A stretch of DNA of 64,000 bases from Nitrospirota bacterium (GTDB lineage Bacteria > Nitrospirota > Thermodesulfovibrionia > Thermodesulfovibrionales > SM23-35). Numbering within the stretch: the stretch's first letter is position 1; each line of letters opens with the position of its first letter. The stretch lies in NCBI GenBank assembly GCA_013388455.1, contig JACAFF010000028.1, positions 1 to 64,000 on the forward strand. Direction: 5' to 3'. This document shows, piece after piece, positions 57,124 through 64,000 of this stretch. The notes beneath the pieces were generated by a model. It did no database searches. It saw only the letters and a program-made list of their open reading frames with translations, and was not told where the DNA came from. The translations under genes and the position numbers were made by a program.

Positions 57124-57315
57124 ATGACACTCAAAGAAGTCAAAGGGATTGCAAAATCTAAAGGCATAAAAGTAGTTGGTAATATGAAAAAAGAAAATAT
57201 TATACGTGCTATACAGAGAGCAGAAGGAAATTTTGACTGTTTTGGCACAGCGAAAAACGGTATTTGCGATCAGGTAAATTGCCTCTGGATGGAAGACTGT
57301 TTAAAATTAAAATAG
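57124..57315 (+). CDS. Small SAP/Rho-N-like protein with four C-terminal cysteines
   Basis: A 63-residue protein with a strong ribosome site (AAGGAGG) upstream. Residues 1-35 (LKEVKGIAKSKGIKVVGNMKKENIIRAIQ) resemble the Rho N-terminal or SAP helix-extended-loop-helix used in nucleic-acid contact. The C-terminal FDCFGTA...CDQVNCLWMEDC has four Cys that could bind metal. I recall this combination as a conserved small protein in anaerobes; function unknown. Confidence 0.75.
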   Translation: MTLKEVKGIAKSKGIKVVGNMKKENIIRAIQRAEGNFDCFGTAKNGICDQVNCLWMEDCLKLK

Positions 57316-57320
57316 CTGAT

Positions 57321-57923
57321 TTATTTATTGCTTTTTCTCATATGCCAGATAATATAAACTGCTATAACTAATACTGAACATATTATGATATAGACACTGC
57401 ATTGCCTGCTCGCTTGAAATATTTTATCTTTATTATTACCAACAAAATAGCCAATGTATGCGAGAATGCATACCCATATCCCCGCGCCTGTTGCAGTATA
57501 AAAGCAGAATTTTTTAAGATTCATTCTGGCAAGTCCTGCTGGAAATGAAATATAATGTCTTACACCAAGTATAAGACGACCTATGAATGTGCTTATGTTA
57601 CCATGTCTAAGAAAAAAATCTTCTCCTTTTTTGAACCGGTTCTCTGAAATCAAAAAATATTTTCCATATCTTAGTATAAAAGGTCTTCCAAGAAATACAG
57701 CAATAGCATAATTAAAAAGGGCACCGAGAAGACTTCCGGCTGTTCCAGAAGCTATAACACCAATCCAGCTCATTTGATTCTGTGAGATCAGATAACCAGC
57801 AGGTGGTATTACGAGCTCAGAAGGAAGAGGGATAAACGTACTTTCTACAAACATTAAAAAAATAATGCCTAGATAACCCATTGTTCCAATAGTCTCAATT
57901 AACCAGTTAAGAAATGTATTCAT
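57321..57923 (-). CDS. DedA-family membrane protein
   Basis: A 200-residue multi-pass membrane protein with the DedA signature FVESTFIPLPSE, GSLLGALFNYAIAVFLGR, FIGRLILGVRHYISFPAGLARM and C-terminal helices. DedA proteins act as lipid (undecaprenyl phosphate or phospholipid) flippases or proton-coupled transporters in bacteria. Convergent with the SAP-like gene. Confidence 0.9.
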   Translation of the reverse strand: MNTFLNWLIETIGTMGYLGIIFLMFVESTFIPLPSELVIPPAGYLISQNQMSWIGVIASGTAGSLLGALFNYAIAVFLGRPFILRYGKYFLISENRFKKGEDFFLRHGNISTFIGRLILGVRHYISFPAGLARMNLKKFCFYTATGAGIWVCILAYIGYFVGNNKDKIFQASRQCSVYIIICSVLVIAVYIIWHMRKSNK

Positions 57924-57942
57924 TTATCCTCATTTTTATTAG

Positions 57943-58016
57943 TCGGGGCGAGCAGATTTGAACTGCCGACCACTCACACCCCAAGCGAGTGCGCTACCAG
58001 GCTGCGCTACGCCCCG
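57943..58016 (-). tRNA. tRNA-Pro (anticodon GGG), CCA not encoded
   Basis: On the minus strand the acceptor CGGGGCG (58016-58010) pairs with CGCCCCG; the anticodon arm CTCGC-TTGGGGT-GTGAG gives anticodon GGG; the T-loop TTCAAAT is normal. The discriminator A at 57943 is not followed by CCA, so CCA must be added enzymatically. Confidence 0.93.
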
Positions 58017-58028
58017 ATTGTCTATTAA

Positions 58029-58418
58029 TTACTGAAGCTGGGTTAGAATATCCCTGATCCTTTTTTTGATATGCTCTATTACCAGGGCAGGCTGACGAAC
58101 ATCCTTTTTCTGTAAATCCTTTTCTGTATTTTTTTCGACAGCTACTGAACTAATTCCAAGTTTTTTTCTTACACCCTCTATCGTATAACGCTCTTGGTAT
58201 AAAAGCCTTTTAATAGTAAGCAACATCTCCACATCTTTTTTCACATATACACGTTGACCTGATTTGCTTTTTCGAGGTTTTAAAAATGGAAATTCTGTTT
58301 CCCAATATCTAAGAACGTAGGCTTCAACTCCAACTATCTTGCTTACTTCTCCTATTTTATAAAAAAGCTTATCGGGGAAGTAAGTATATTCTTTTTTTTC
58401 TACTGCAGATTTAAGCAT
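58029..58418 (-). CDS. MerR-family transcription regulator
   Basis: A 129-residue regulator with the MerR winged helix-turn-helix: [39 protein letters not shown], then [27 protein letters not shown]. The short C-terminus has no metal or ligand motif, as in the CarA/LitR-lacking housekeeping MerR that commonly sits beside ihfA. It overlaps ihfA by eight bases. Confidence 0.9.
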   Translation of the reverse strand: MLKSAVEKKEYTYFPDKLFYKIGEVSKIVGVEAYVLRYWETEFPFLKPRKSKSGQRVYVKKDVEMLLTIKRLLYQERYTIEGVRKKLGISSVAVEKNTEKDLQKKDVRQPALVIEHIKKRIRDILTQLQ

Positions 58419-58695
58419 TCTCTTTTCCCATAGAAGCTTTAAGCTGGTTACTTGCTCGGAAAGTAATAACCCTTCTTGGACTTATTTCGAGATCTTCACC
58501 TGTCTTGGGATTTCTTCCTCTGCGTGCCATCTTTTTACGGACGTTGAAAGTTCCAAATCCTGAAATTTTTATAGACTCTCCTTCAATAAATGCCTGTTTC
58601 ATCGTATCAAAAAGGATTTCAATAATATCCTGTGCTTCTTTTTTAGAAAGACCAATCTTTTCAAATATTTTTTCTACCAGATCTGCCTTTGTCAT
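58411..58695 (-). CDS. ihfA: Integration host factor alpha subunit / HU-like protein
   Basis: A DNA-bending histone-like protein of 94 residues with the family core [36 protein letters not shown] and the DNA-intercalating Pro in GRNPKTG. The opening [21 protein letters not shown] and adjacency to a MerR gene favour IHF alpha over HU. No IHF beta gene is in the window. Confidence 0.9.
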   Translation of the reverse strand: MTKADLVEKIFEKIGLSKKEAQDIIEILFDTMKQAFIEGESIKISGFGTFNVRKKMARRGRNPKTGEDLEISPRRVITFRASNQLKASMGKENA

Positions 58696-58781
58696 TCCAT
58701 ATCCACCATGATTTTTTTAATTATATTAATGACATATGAACTTGTCAAGAAGAATTTGGTTTATACATTTTAATAAACTTA

Positions 58782-59348
58782 TTATTGATTCATCTTTTTT
58801 CTTACATAATATATTCTCTGTAATACAGTAAAATGAGTTAGTATTAGCATTATCCATAAAATAGGCACAATCCATCCGGTCAGTGTTGCAAAAATTAGCA
58901 ATATAATCCTTTCAGGACGTTCCATAATTCCTGTGTGGCATGATTCCCCAAGACCTTCTGCACGCGCACGTGCATAGCTGATTAAGAATGCGCCTATCAA
59001 TGTCCCAAGACTGATAAATGCACCTTCATTGTCGCCCTTCCCTGCAAGATACCATGCAATAGAAAGAAATAAAAAAGCATCAGAATATCTATCAAGGACA
59101 GAGTCAAGGAATGCACCAAATCTTGAGGTCCTTCCCTTTATACGGGCAACCATGCCATCAAGCATGTCAAAAATACCACCAATAAGAATCAAAATACCAC
59201 CTATCTTTATATTCCGATGAATAATAACTGCAGCAAGTGATGTTATAAGAAAACCTATAATAGTAAGAACATTTGGACTAAGTGGTATATATTTCAGGAT
59301 AGGTCTGAGAGGTGTATCAAAAAAATGGCCAAGCCTTGCACTAAGCAT
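58782..59348 (-). CDS. CDP-alcohol phosphatidyltransferase, probable phosphatidylinositol-phosphate synthase
   Basis: A 188-residue membrane enzyme with the full metal-binding signature D61-x2-D64-G-x2-A68-R69-x8-G78-x3-D82-x3-D86 and six membrane helices. The family joins CDP-diacylglycerol to an alcohol. It directly follows an inositol-phosphate synthase gene (same strand, start abutting), which points to inositol phosphate as acceptor, giving phosphatidylinositol phosphate. Phosphatidylglycerol-phosphate synthase is the alternative by motif alone. Confidence 0.82.
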   Translation of the reverse strand: MLSARLGHFFDTPLRPILKYIPLSPNVLTIIGFLITSLAAVIIHRNIKIGGILILIGGIFDMLDGMVARIKGRTSRFGAFLDSVLDRYSDAFLFLSIAWYLAGKGDNEGAFISLGTLIGAFLISYARARAEGLGESCHTGIMERPERIILLIFATLTGWIVPILWIMLILTHFTVLQRIYYVRKKMNQ

Positions 59349-60452
59349 TTACCTCTCTATTTTCCCGTTTATGAAAGCTTCCACCATATCTCTTGCTTTA
59401 TCATCAGGGAACTGGGTAATGGGATGTTTCATAAAATATGCTGAAGGAGATATAAGGACACCTCCTATACCTCTGTCTCTTGCAATCTTGCAACAACGGA
59501 TTGCATCTATAACGACTCCGCCGCTATTAGGCGAGTCTTCAACAGAGAGACGTAATTCTGCATGAATCGGTATATTACCAAATATTCTTCCTTCCATTCT
59601 TAAAAAACAGACCTTGTTGTCATGAAGCCAGGGTATATAATCGGAAGGTCCAATATGAATATGTTCATTCTGAAGAGGAATCTGAAGTTGTGACTGAACA
59701 GCCTCTGTCTTAGAAATCTTTTTCGATATCAATCGGTGCCTGTTCAGCATGTTAAGGAAATCTGTATTACCACCAACATTTAATTGATATGTATTATCAA
59801 GTTTAACCCCTCTATCTTCAAAAAGCTTTGTAAGGGTTCGGTGTATAATTGTTGCGCCTATCTGACTCTTAATGTCATCTCCAATAATTGGTATGTTCTT
59901 TTTCTCAAAACGCTTGATCCATTCCTTGCTCGATGCTATAAAAACAGGAATGCAATTTATAAAGCTCACACCTGCTTTCAGGCAGGCCTCGGCATAAAAA
60001 GCTGTAGCTTTTTCAGAGCCAACAGGTAAGTAATTTAGAAGAATATCTGCTCCACTCTTTTTTAGAACTTTTACAACATCAACAGCTCTTTTTTTTGCAA
60101 CAATAAAGCGCCTGTTTTCTGGATATTCTTCCATATGAACAGATACACCATCTAATACCTGTCCCATCATAACCTTTACCGGAAAATCAGGTATATTTCG
60201 TGTAATTGTTTTTGTGCAATTTGGTTGTGCGAAAATGGCTTCAGCGAGTGGTTTATCGACTTTCCTCTTGTCAATATCAAATGCAGCTACAAAAATTATA
60301 TCTTCAGGGCTATAACCGCCAAGATTATAATGCATTAGACCGAGCGAGCTGTCTGAATGATGTTCTCCAAGAGACTTATAATATTCAACACCCTGAATCA
60401 AAGAACTTGCACAATTTCCAACTCCAGCAATTGCAACTCTAATTTTTCCCAT
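59349..60452 (-). CDS. ino1: Myo-inositol-1(3)-phosphate synthase
   Basis: Converts glucose 6-phosphate to inositol phosphate with NAD+. The 367-residue length is the short archaeal/bacterial form. Seen: GVGNCASSLIQGVEYY, AAFDIDKRKVDKPLAEAI, LLNYLPVGSEKATAFYAEACL, IPIIGDDIKSQIGATI, and LNVGGNTDFLNM. GAGGA lies nine bases before the ATG. It sits one base from the CDP-alcohol transferase gene and two bases after a DNA-binding gene, forming a three-gene unit. Confidence 0.92.
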   Translation of the reverse strand: MGKIRVAIAGVGNCASSLIQGVEYYKSLGEHHSDSSLGLMHYNLGGYSPEDIIFVAAFDIDKRKVDKPLAEAIFAQPNCTKTITRNIPDFPVKVMMGQVLDGVSVHMEEYPENRRFIVAKKRAVDVVKVLKKSGADILLNYLPVGSEKATAFYAEACLKAGVSFINCIPVFIASSKEWIKRFEKKNIPIIGDDIKSQIGATIIHRTLTKLFEDRGVKLDNTYQLNVGGNTDFLNMLNRHRLISKKISKTEAVQSQLQIPLQNEHIHIGPSDYIPWLHDNKVCFLRMEGRIFGNIPIHAELRLSVEDSPNSGGVVIDAIRCCKIARDRGIGGVLISPSAYFMKHPITQFPDDKARDMVEAFINGKIER

Positions 60453-60454
60453 TG

Positions 60455-60871
60455 TTATCTTGTCCTCTTTTGTATTCTTTTATATAAAAGCATAATTAGA
60501 TCTTCAAGTTTTATATTGAATTCTTTTAAAAGACTATCCATTGTATCTTCGCAATATAGTAAGAATCTTTTCCAGATTCTCTGAACAGTATCTTTATCAA
60601 GATTTGAAGCTGTAGCTGCTTCCCTGTAACTCATTCCTTCAAGCAGATAAAATATTACTTCTTTTATTTTTGTTTCTTTTGTATGAAAGCCAAAAAATAA
60701 AGTGCTTCTTCTCTCCGAAAACTTGAAATTACAGGTTTTACATTTCAAAAGTTTCCTTCTATTTTTCCCATAAGTATCATAGATAACAATATTACCGAGT
60801 CCCTTTTTTCCATAATCAAGGCACGTTTCATTAGGACAGAAAAAATCCTCTAATTTTATAGAAATCTCCAT
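60455..60871 (-). CDS. Zinc-ribbon/helix-turn-helix protein resembling the N-terminus of IS1-type transposases
   Basis: A 138-residue protein with zinc ribbon CPNETC...CKTC followed by FKFSERRSTLFFGFHTKETK and a helix-turn-helix region (YLLEGMSYREAATASNLDKDTVQRIWKRF). This is the InsA-like DNA-binding part of IS1-family transposases; the DDE catalytic domain is absent and no inverted repeats or target duplication were seen. It ends two bases before ino1, so it is either a truncated element or a domesticated regulator of the inositol genes. Confidence 0.65.
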   Translation of the reverse strand: MEISIKLEDFFCPNETCLDYGKKGLGNIVIYDTYGKNRRKLLKCKTCNFKFSERRSTLFFGFHTKETKIKEVIFYLLEGMSYREAATASNLDKDTVQRIWKRFLLYCEDTMDSLLKEFNIKLEDLIMLLYKRIQKRTR

Positions 60872-60940
60872 GAAAAGTATATATCAGAAGCTTTAATGAA
60901 TGTCAAGTAATTTTTCAATAAAGTGGGGACATATTTTCAG

Positions 60941-62014
60941 TTATTGCATCAACTTGATCCCGAGCTTATCATAAAGGAGCTTAAAGTCAATATTTTCAGC
61001 AACCAGTCTCATGCCACGATTTACTTTTGCTACATCTCTAAGACGTATACGTACTGATAGTTTCTCTAATTTTTTAGCAATACTATATGTATCTTCACGT
61101 ACTACGACAATAGGTATATCTTTCTGTTCTGCTTTGGCTATAATGATTTCACTTGGATATAATTCTCCAGTTAGAACAAGACATACAGAGCCTGACTCTA
61201 TGGCTGATAGTTGGATATCAGCTCTATCTCCACCAACTATAACTGCATAATTCCTTGTCTTTTTGAAATACTCTATTGCTTTATCAACCTGCATAGCTCC
61301 AATTAAAAAATGCTCTACGCGATTGCCGAGCTTTTCGTGGCAACATAAAACTTTTCCTCCAAGGATTTCATTTAATTCCTCTACTGTAACCGATCCAACC
61401 ACTGAATCATATGGAAGGGTTCCAAGAATATCAATCCCTTTTCTTCTTAAAAAAGGTAATGCATATTCCTCTGCGCTCTGCTTCAACTCTGGTGTCACTC
61501 TGTTTAGTATAACTCCGAGAAGTCTTTTTCCGAGGTCTTTCTGAGCCTGAAGTATATAATCAACAATGTATTCACCTTCATATTTAACCACCACAATAAC
61601 TTTTGCATTCAAACGTTTTATTATCTTCAATCCCTGAACACCAAGGTAACTGCCGGTATATATACTTCCATATCCTCCGATTATCATGATATCTTTGTTT
61701 TTTATTAGTAAATTATATGATTTTACTATTTTTGTTAGAAGACCTTTCACATCCCTTAAATAACTATTAACAGCGAGTTCCTGAGTTAAAACTACAGGAC
61801 ATATTTCGGATAAAGGGTCTTTTAATTCAAGTGCCCTGTAAATACGCCATGCATCATTATCAGTAAGAATATTGTTAATCTTTACAGGCAGTATGCCTAC
61901 TGGCTTTATATATCCAACCCTGAATCCATCTTTAATAAATTTGCTACCAATTCCCATGGATACAAGACTTTTACCAGTATATCCTCCTGTAGAACCGATA
62001 TATAAAGAAACCAT
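60941..62014 (-). CDS. BioD-like P-loop plus DRTGG-domain protein (phosphotransacetylase N-terminal type)
   Basis: A 357-residue protein. An N-terminal dethiobiotin-synthetase-like P-loop domain (about 1-210) has GSTGGYTGKSLVSMGIG and VGYIKPVG; a DRTGG domain (about 215-320) and a tail follow. This arrangement is the N-terminal part of long phosphate acetyltransferases without the catalytic Pta domain. It starts two bases after the ADP-forming acetyl-CoA synthetase gene ends, so a regulatory or assembly role in acetyl-CoA metabolism is likely, but the biochemistry is unknown. Confidence 0.8.
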   Translation of the reverse strand: MVSLYIGSTGGYTGKSLVSMGIGSKFIKDGFRVGYIKPVGILPVKINNILTDNDAWRIYRALELKDPLSEICPVVLTQELAVNSYLRDVKGLLTKIVKSYNLLIKNKDIMIIGGYGSIYTGSYLGVQGLKIIKRLNAKVIVVVKYEGEYIVDYILQAQKDLGKRLLGVILNRVTPELKQSAEEYALPFLRRKGIDILGTLPYDSVVGSVTVEELNEILGGKVLCCHEKLGNRVEHFLIGAMQVDKAIEYFKKTRNYAVIVGGDRADIQLSAIESGSVCLVLTGELYPSEIIIAKAEQKDIPIVVVREDTYSIAKKLEKLSVRIRLRDVAKVNRGMRLVAENIDFKLLYDKLGIKLMQ

Positions 62015-62015
62015 G

Positions 62016-63998
62016 TCAATTACCTCCTATGGTAAAACGTGCATCAATTGCTATTATACCTTCTCCACGCTTTTTGACCAGTAAAGGATTTATATCAGCC
62101 TCTACGATCTCTGGAAAATCAATAGCCATCTGTGATAAAAGTAATAAAGCATTTTCTATTGCCTCTATGTCTGCTTCTGATTCTCCTCGAACTCCTCTTA
62201 ATAGTGGAAAGGTTTTTGTTTCTCGCACCATTTCATGGACATCCTCTTTGCTCAGAGGTGCAATCCTGAATGAGATGTCTTTCATAACCTCAACATAAAT
62301 TCCACCAAGTCCGAACATAACCATATGTCCAAATTGAGGATCTTTTGTAATTCCTGCTATAACTTCTTTACCACCGATAATCATTTCTTGAATCATAACA
62401 CCATATATATGTGCAGTTGGCATTATATTCCTCAAATGTGTAGTTATATCAAAAAAAGCATTTTCGACTTCTTTTTTGCTGTTTAAATTTACCTTTACTC
62501 CACCGATATCGCTTTTATGGATTATTTGTGGTGAAACAATCTTCATAACTACAGGATATCCTATCCCCTTTGCAGCAGCAACAGCCTCTTCTGATGTTCT
62601 TGCAAATAAACCTTTAGGTTGAGAAAATCCATAAGCATTCAATACATCATGAACTTCAGAATCTGTTAGTCTCTCACGATTTTCGCCTCTGACCTTATTG
62701 AAAATATGTTTAGCTTTTTCTTTGAATCCGCTGAATTCTTGAAAAGTCTTTTCTTTCTTCTTTATCCAGACATTATAATGGTACATTGCATGAAATGTAG
62801 CAACAGCATCTTCAGGATAATTGTAGTTAGGTACATTATATTTTGTAAGAATTTTGTTTGCTTGTTCAGTAGTCTTTTTCCCCATAAATGATGTAAGAAT
62901 CGGCCTGTCAATCAGCCGTGTTATATTCACAATTGACATTGCCGTATCTTGCACATTTACAACAGCCGTTGGTGTCAGGAGCACTATAAGCCCGTTAATC
63001 CTTTCATCTTTCAATACAGTATTGATCGCTTTATCGTATCTGTCAGCACCAGAATCTCCCAGGATATCGATAGGATTGTAAAATGATGCAACAGGTGGCA
63101 GAAAAGTTCTCAGTTCATCAACTAATTCTTTGTGGAGGGGTATAAGCTGAAGGCCTGCTTTGTCGCATGCATCTGCTGCAAGAATCCCTGGCCCACCTGA
63201 ATTTGTTATAATTGCAACATTCGGCCCTCTTGGTAAAGGTTGATTTGCAAAGGCTATTGCATAATTGAAAAGTTCATTTATAGTATGTGCCCTGATAATT
63301 CCACTCTGTTTGAAAGCTGCATCAAAAGCAGCTTCACGTCCTGCAAGTGCCCCTGTATGTGACGATGCTGCCTTTGCACCTGAACTTGTTATACCTGCTT
63401 TCAGTATTATCAAAGGTTTTTTTCGTGTTACCTGACTTGCTACCTCCATAAACTTTCTACCGTCACTTACACCTTCAATATATCCAATAATTACTTTTGT
63501 GTTCTCATCTTCAGCCAGAGCTAACATTATATCCGTATCTGTTATATCTGCCTTGTTTCCCATACTTATAAATTTTGAAAACCCTATTTCATCTGGTAAA
63601 GCTCGATCAAGCACAGCAAGGCATAGTGCCCCAGATTGTGAAAAAAAGCCTATATTTCCCTTTTCAGGCATACCTGCAGCAAAAGAAGCGTTCACTCTTG
63701 AGTGGCAATCTATTAATCCCAGACAATTTGGTCCTATAAATCGGACTCCTGATTTTTCTGCTGTTCTTATTAATTCCTGTTCAAGTTTATTACCCTCCAG
63801 TCCACTTTCTCTGAAACCTGCTGTAATAATAATTGCAGAATCAATCTTTTTCTTCCCGCACTGTTCGATAACTTCTAAAACATTTTTTGCTGGCACTACT
63901 ATTATTGCAAGATCAATATTTTCAGGAACATCAATAATTGTAGGAAATGTCTTCTTTCCTAAAATTTCTGAAGCGCCAGGGTTAATTGGATAAACCTT
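62016..63998 (-). CDS. ADP-forming acetate-CoA ligase, fused alpha and beta subunits (partial, 5' end outside window)
   Basis: An enzyme forming acetate and ATP from acetyl-CoA, ADP and phosphate, used for energy by anaerobes. The visible 660 residues begin inside the CoA-binding domain (VYPINPGASEILGKKTFPTI), continue with the succinyl-CoA-ligase-like domain (FIGPNCLGL, SQSGALCLAVLD, active-site SSHTGALAG) and end with the ATP-grasp domain (YPVVMKIVSPQIIHKSDIGGVKVNL, GKEVIAGITKDPQFGHMVMFGLGGIYVEV). An open frame continues past 64000; the first in-window ATG at 63896 is not the start. Co-transcribed with the DRTGG protein. Confidence 0.9.
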   Translation of the reverse strand, partial: KVYPINPGASEILGKKTFPTIIDVPENIDLAIIVVPAKNVLEVIEQCGKKKIDSAIIITAGFRESGLEGNKLEQELIRTAEKSGVRFIGPNCLGLIDCHSRVNASFAAGMPEKGNIGFFSQSGALCLAVLDRALPDEIGFSKFISMGNKADITDTDIMLALAEDENTKVIIGYIEGVSDGRKFMEVASQVTRKKPLIILKAGITSSGAKAASSHTGALAGREAAFDAAFKQSGIIRAHTINELFNYAIAFANQPLPRGPNVAIITNSGGPGILAADACDKAGLQLIPLHKELVDELRTFLPPVASFYNPIDILGDSGADRYDKAINTVLKDERINGLIVLLTPTAVVNVQDTAMSIVNITRLIDRPILTSFMGKKTTEQANKILTKYNVPNYNYPEDAVATFHAMYHYNVWIKKKEKTFQEFSGFKEKAKHIFNKVRGENRERLTDSEVHDVLNAYGFSQPKGLFARTSEEAVAAAKGIGYPVVMKIVSPQIIHKSDIGGVKVNLNSKKEVENAFFDITTHLRNIMPTAHIYGVMIQEMIIGGKEVIAGITKDPQFGHMVMFGLGGIYVEVMKDISFRIAPLSKEDVHEMVRETKTFPLLRGVRGESEADIEAIENALLLLSQMAIDFPEIVEADINPLLVKKRGEGIIAIDARFTIGGN

Positions 63999-64000
63999 TC

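Noticed and set aside
60455-60871. Complete insertion sequence
   Set aside because: No catalytic DDE domain, terminal inverted repeats or target duplication were found.
1-64000. CRISPR array, rRNA operon or prophage
   Set aside because: No regularly spaced repeats, rRNA sequence, or phage structural or integrase genes were seen.

Overview
The window is a low-GC, gene-dense bacterial chromosome segment with about 65 genes, short gaps and many start/stop overlaps. The gene mix is a SecA with a zinc C-terminus, MiaB and MtaB side by side, a triheme c7-type cytochrome, a group 3b NiFe hydrogenase/sulfhydrogenase, ADP-forming acetyl-CoA synthetase, an MglA-like GTPase, IHF and MerR beside tRNA-Pro, and exported DUF1573 and Spy-like proteins. 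It suggests an anaerobic, diderm, probably thermophilic or sulfur-cycling bacterium. My best guess is Nitrospirota of the Thermodesulfovibrionia type, inferred from gene content only; no rRNA is present.

Layout. 1-2256 is an accessory edge: a partial gene, a REP-like hairpin, two decayed higher-GC genes, and an intact AbiEi/AbiEii toxin-antitoxin pair whose consensus promoter lies inside a 13-bp inverted repeat. 2287-17142 is housekeeping: CCA-adding enzyme, MtaB/MiaB, SecA followed by a GAF-GGDEF protein and an MglA-like GTPase, then a long minus-strand run (ferritin-like, aspartate aminotransferase, Era, bifunctional nuclease, RecO, TrpE/PabB-like). 17274-22558 is a plus-strand operon of a Clp1-type kinase, an exported beta-propeller and a 1115-residue M1-M28-PDZ peptidase. 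23009-31899 holds CinA-N, RlmN, YkgJ, a membrane aminopropyltransferase-like protein, an exported isoaspartyl methyltransferase, a DUF1573 protein and UvrA. 31919-37035 holds a broken ApbE gene, YacG, DapB and an envelope two-component system with a Spy-like protein.

37246-41498 is tRNA-Leu followed by the four-gene hydBGDA hydrogenase operon. 41505-48919 holds ThiL, Lon, the cytochrome, IlvE, ArgS and a small membrane protein. 49020-57315 is a plus-strand run (NadE, small proteins, RsmI, a response regulator, ValS, a repeat protein, NadC). 57321-64000 is minus-strand: DedA, tRNA-Pro, MerR, IHF, a CDP-alcohol transferase plus inositol-phosphate synthase (probable phosphatidylinositol pathway), an IS1-type DNA-binding protein, a DRTGG protein and ADP-forming acetyl-CoA synthetase, which runs off the window.

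The most notable observation is at 28847-29224 (minus). A DUF1573 protein is interrupted by one in-frame TGA exactly where the family has a Cys (Cys-Gly-Cys-Thr becomes TGA-Gly-Cys-Thr). The frame stays open and family-like for 61 more codons, and a stem-loop with the spacing and loop of a bacterial SECIS follows the TGA. I read it as a candidate exported selenoprotein, encoded directly upstream of an exported protein-repair methyltransferase. Further unusual points are two essential-type genes (cinA, valS) whose conserved N-termini can only start at CTG and ATT, and the tripartite exported peptidase.
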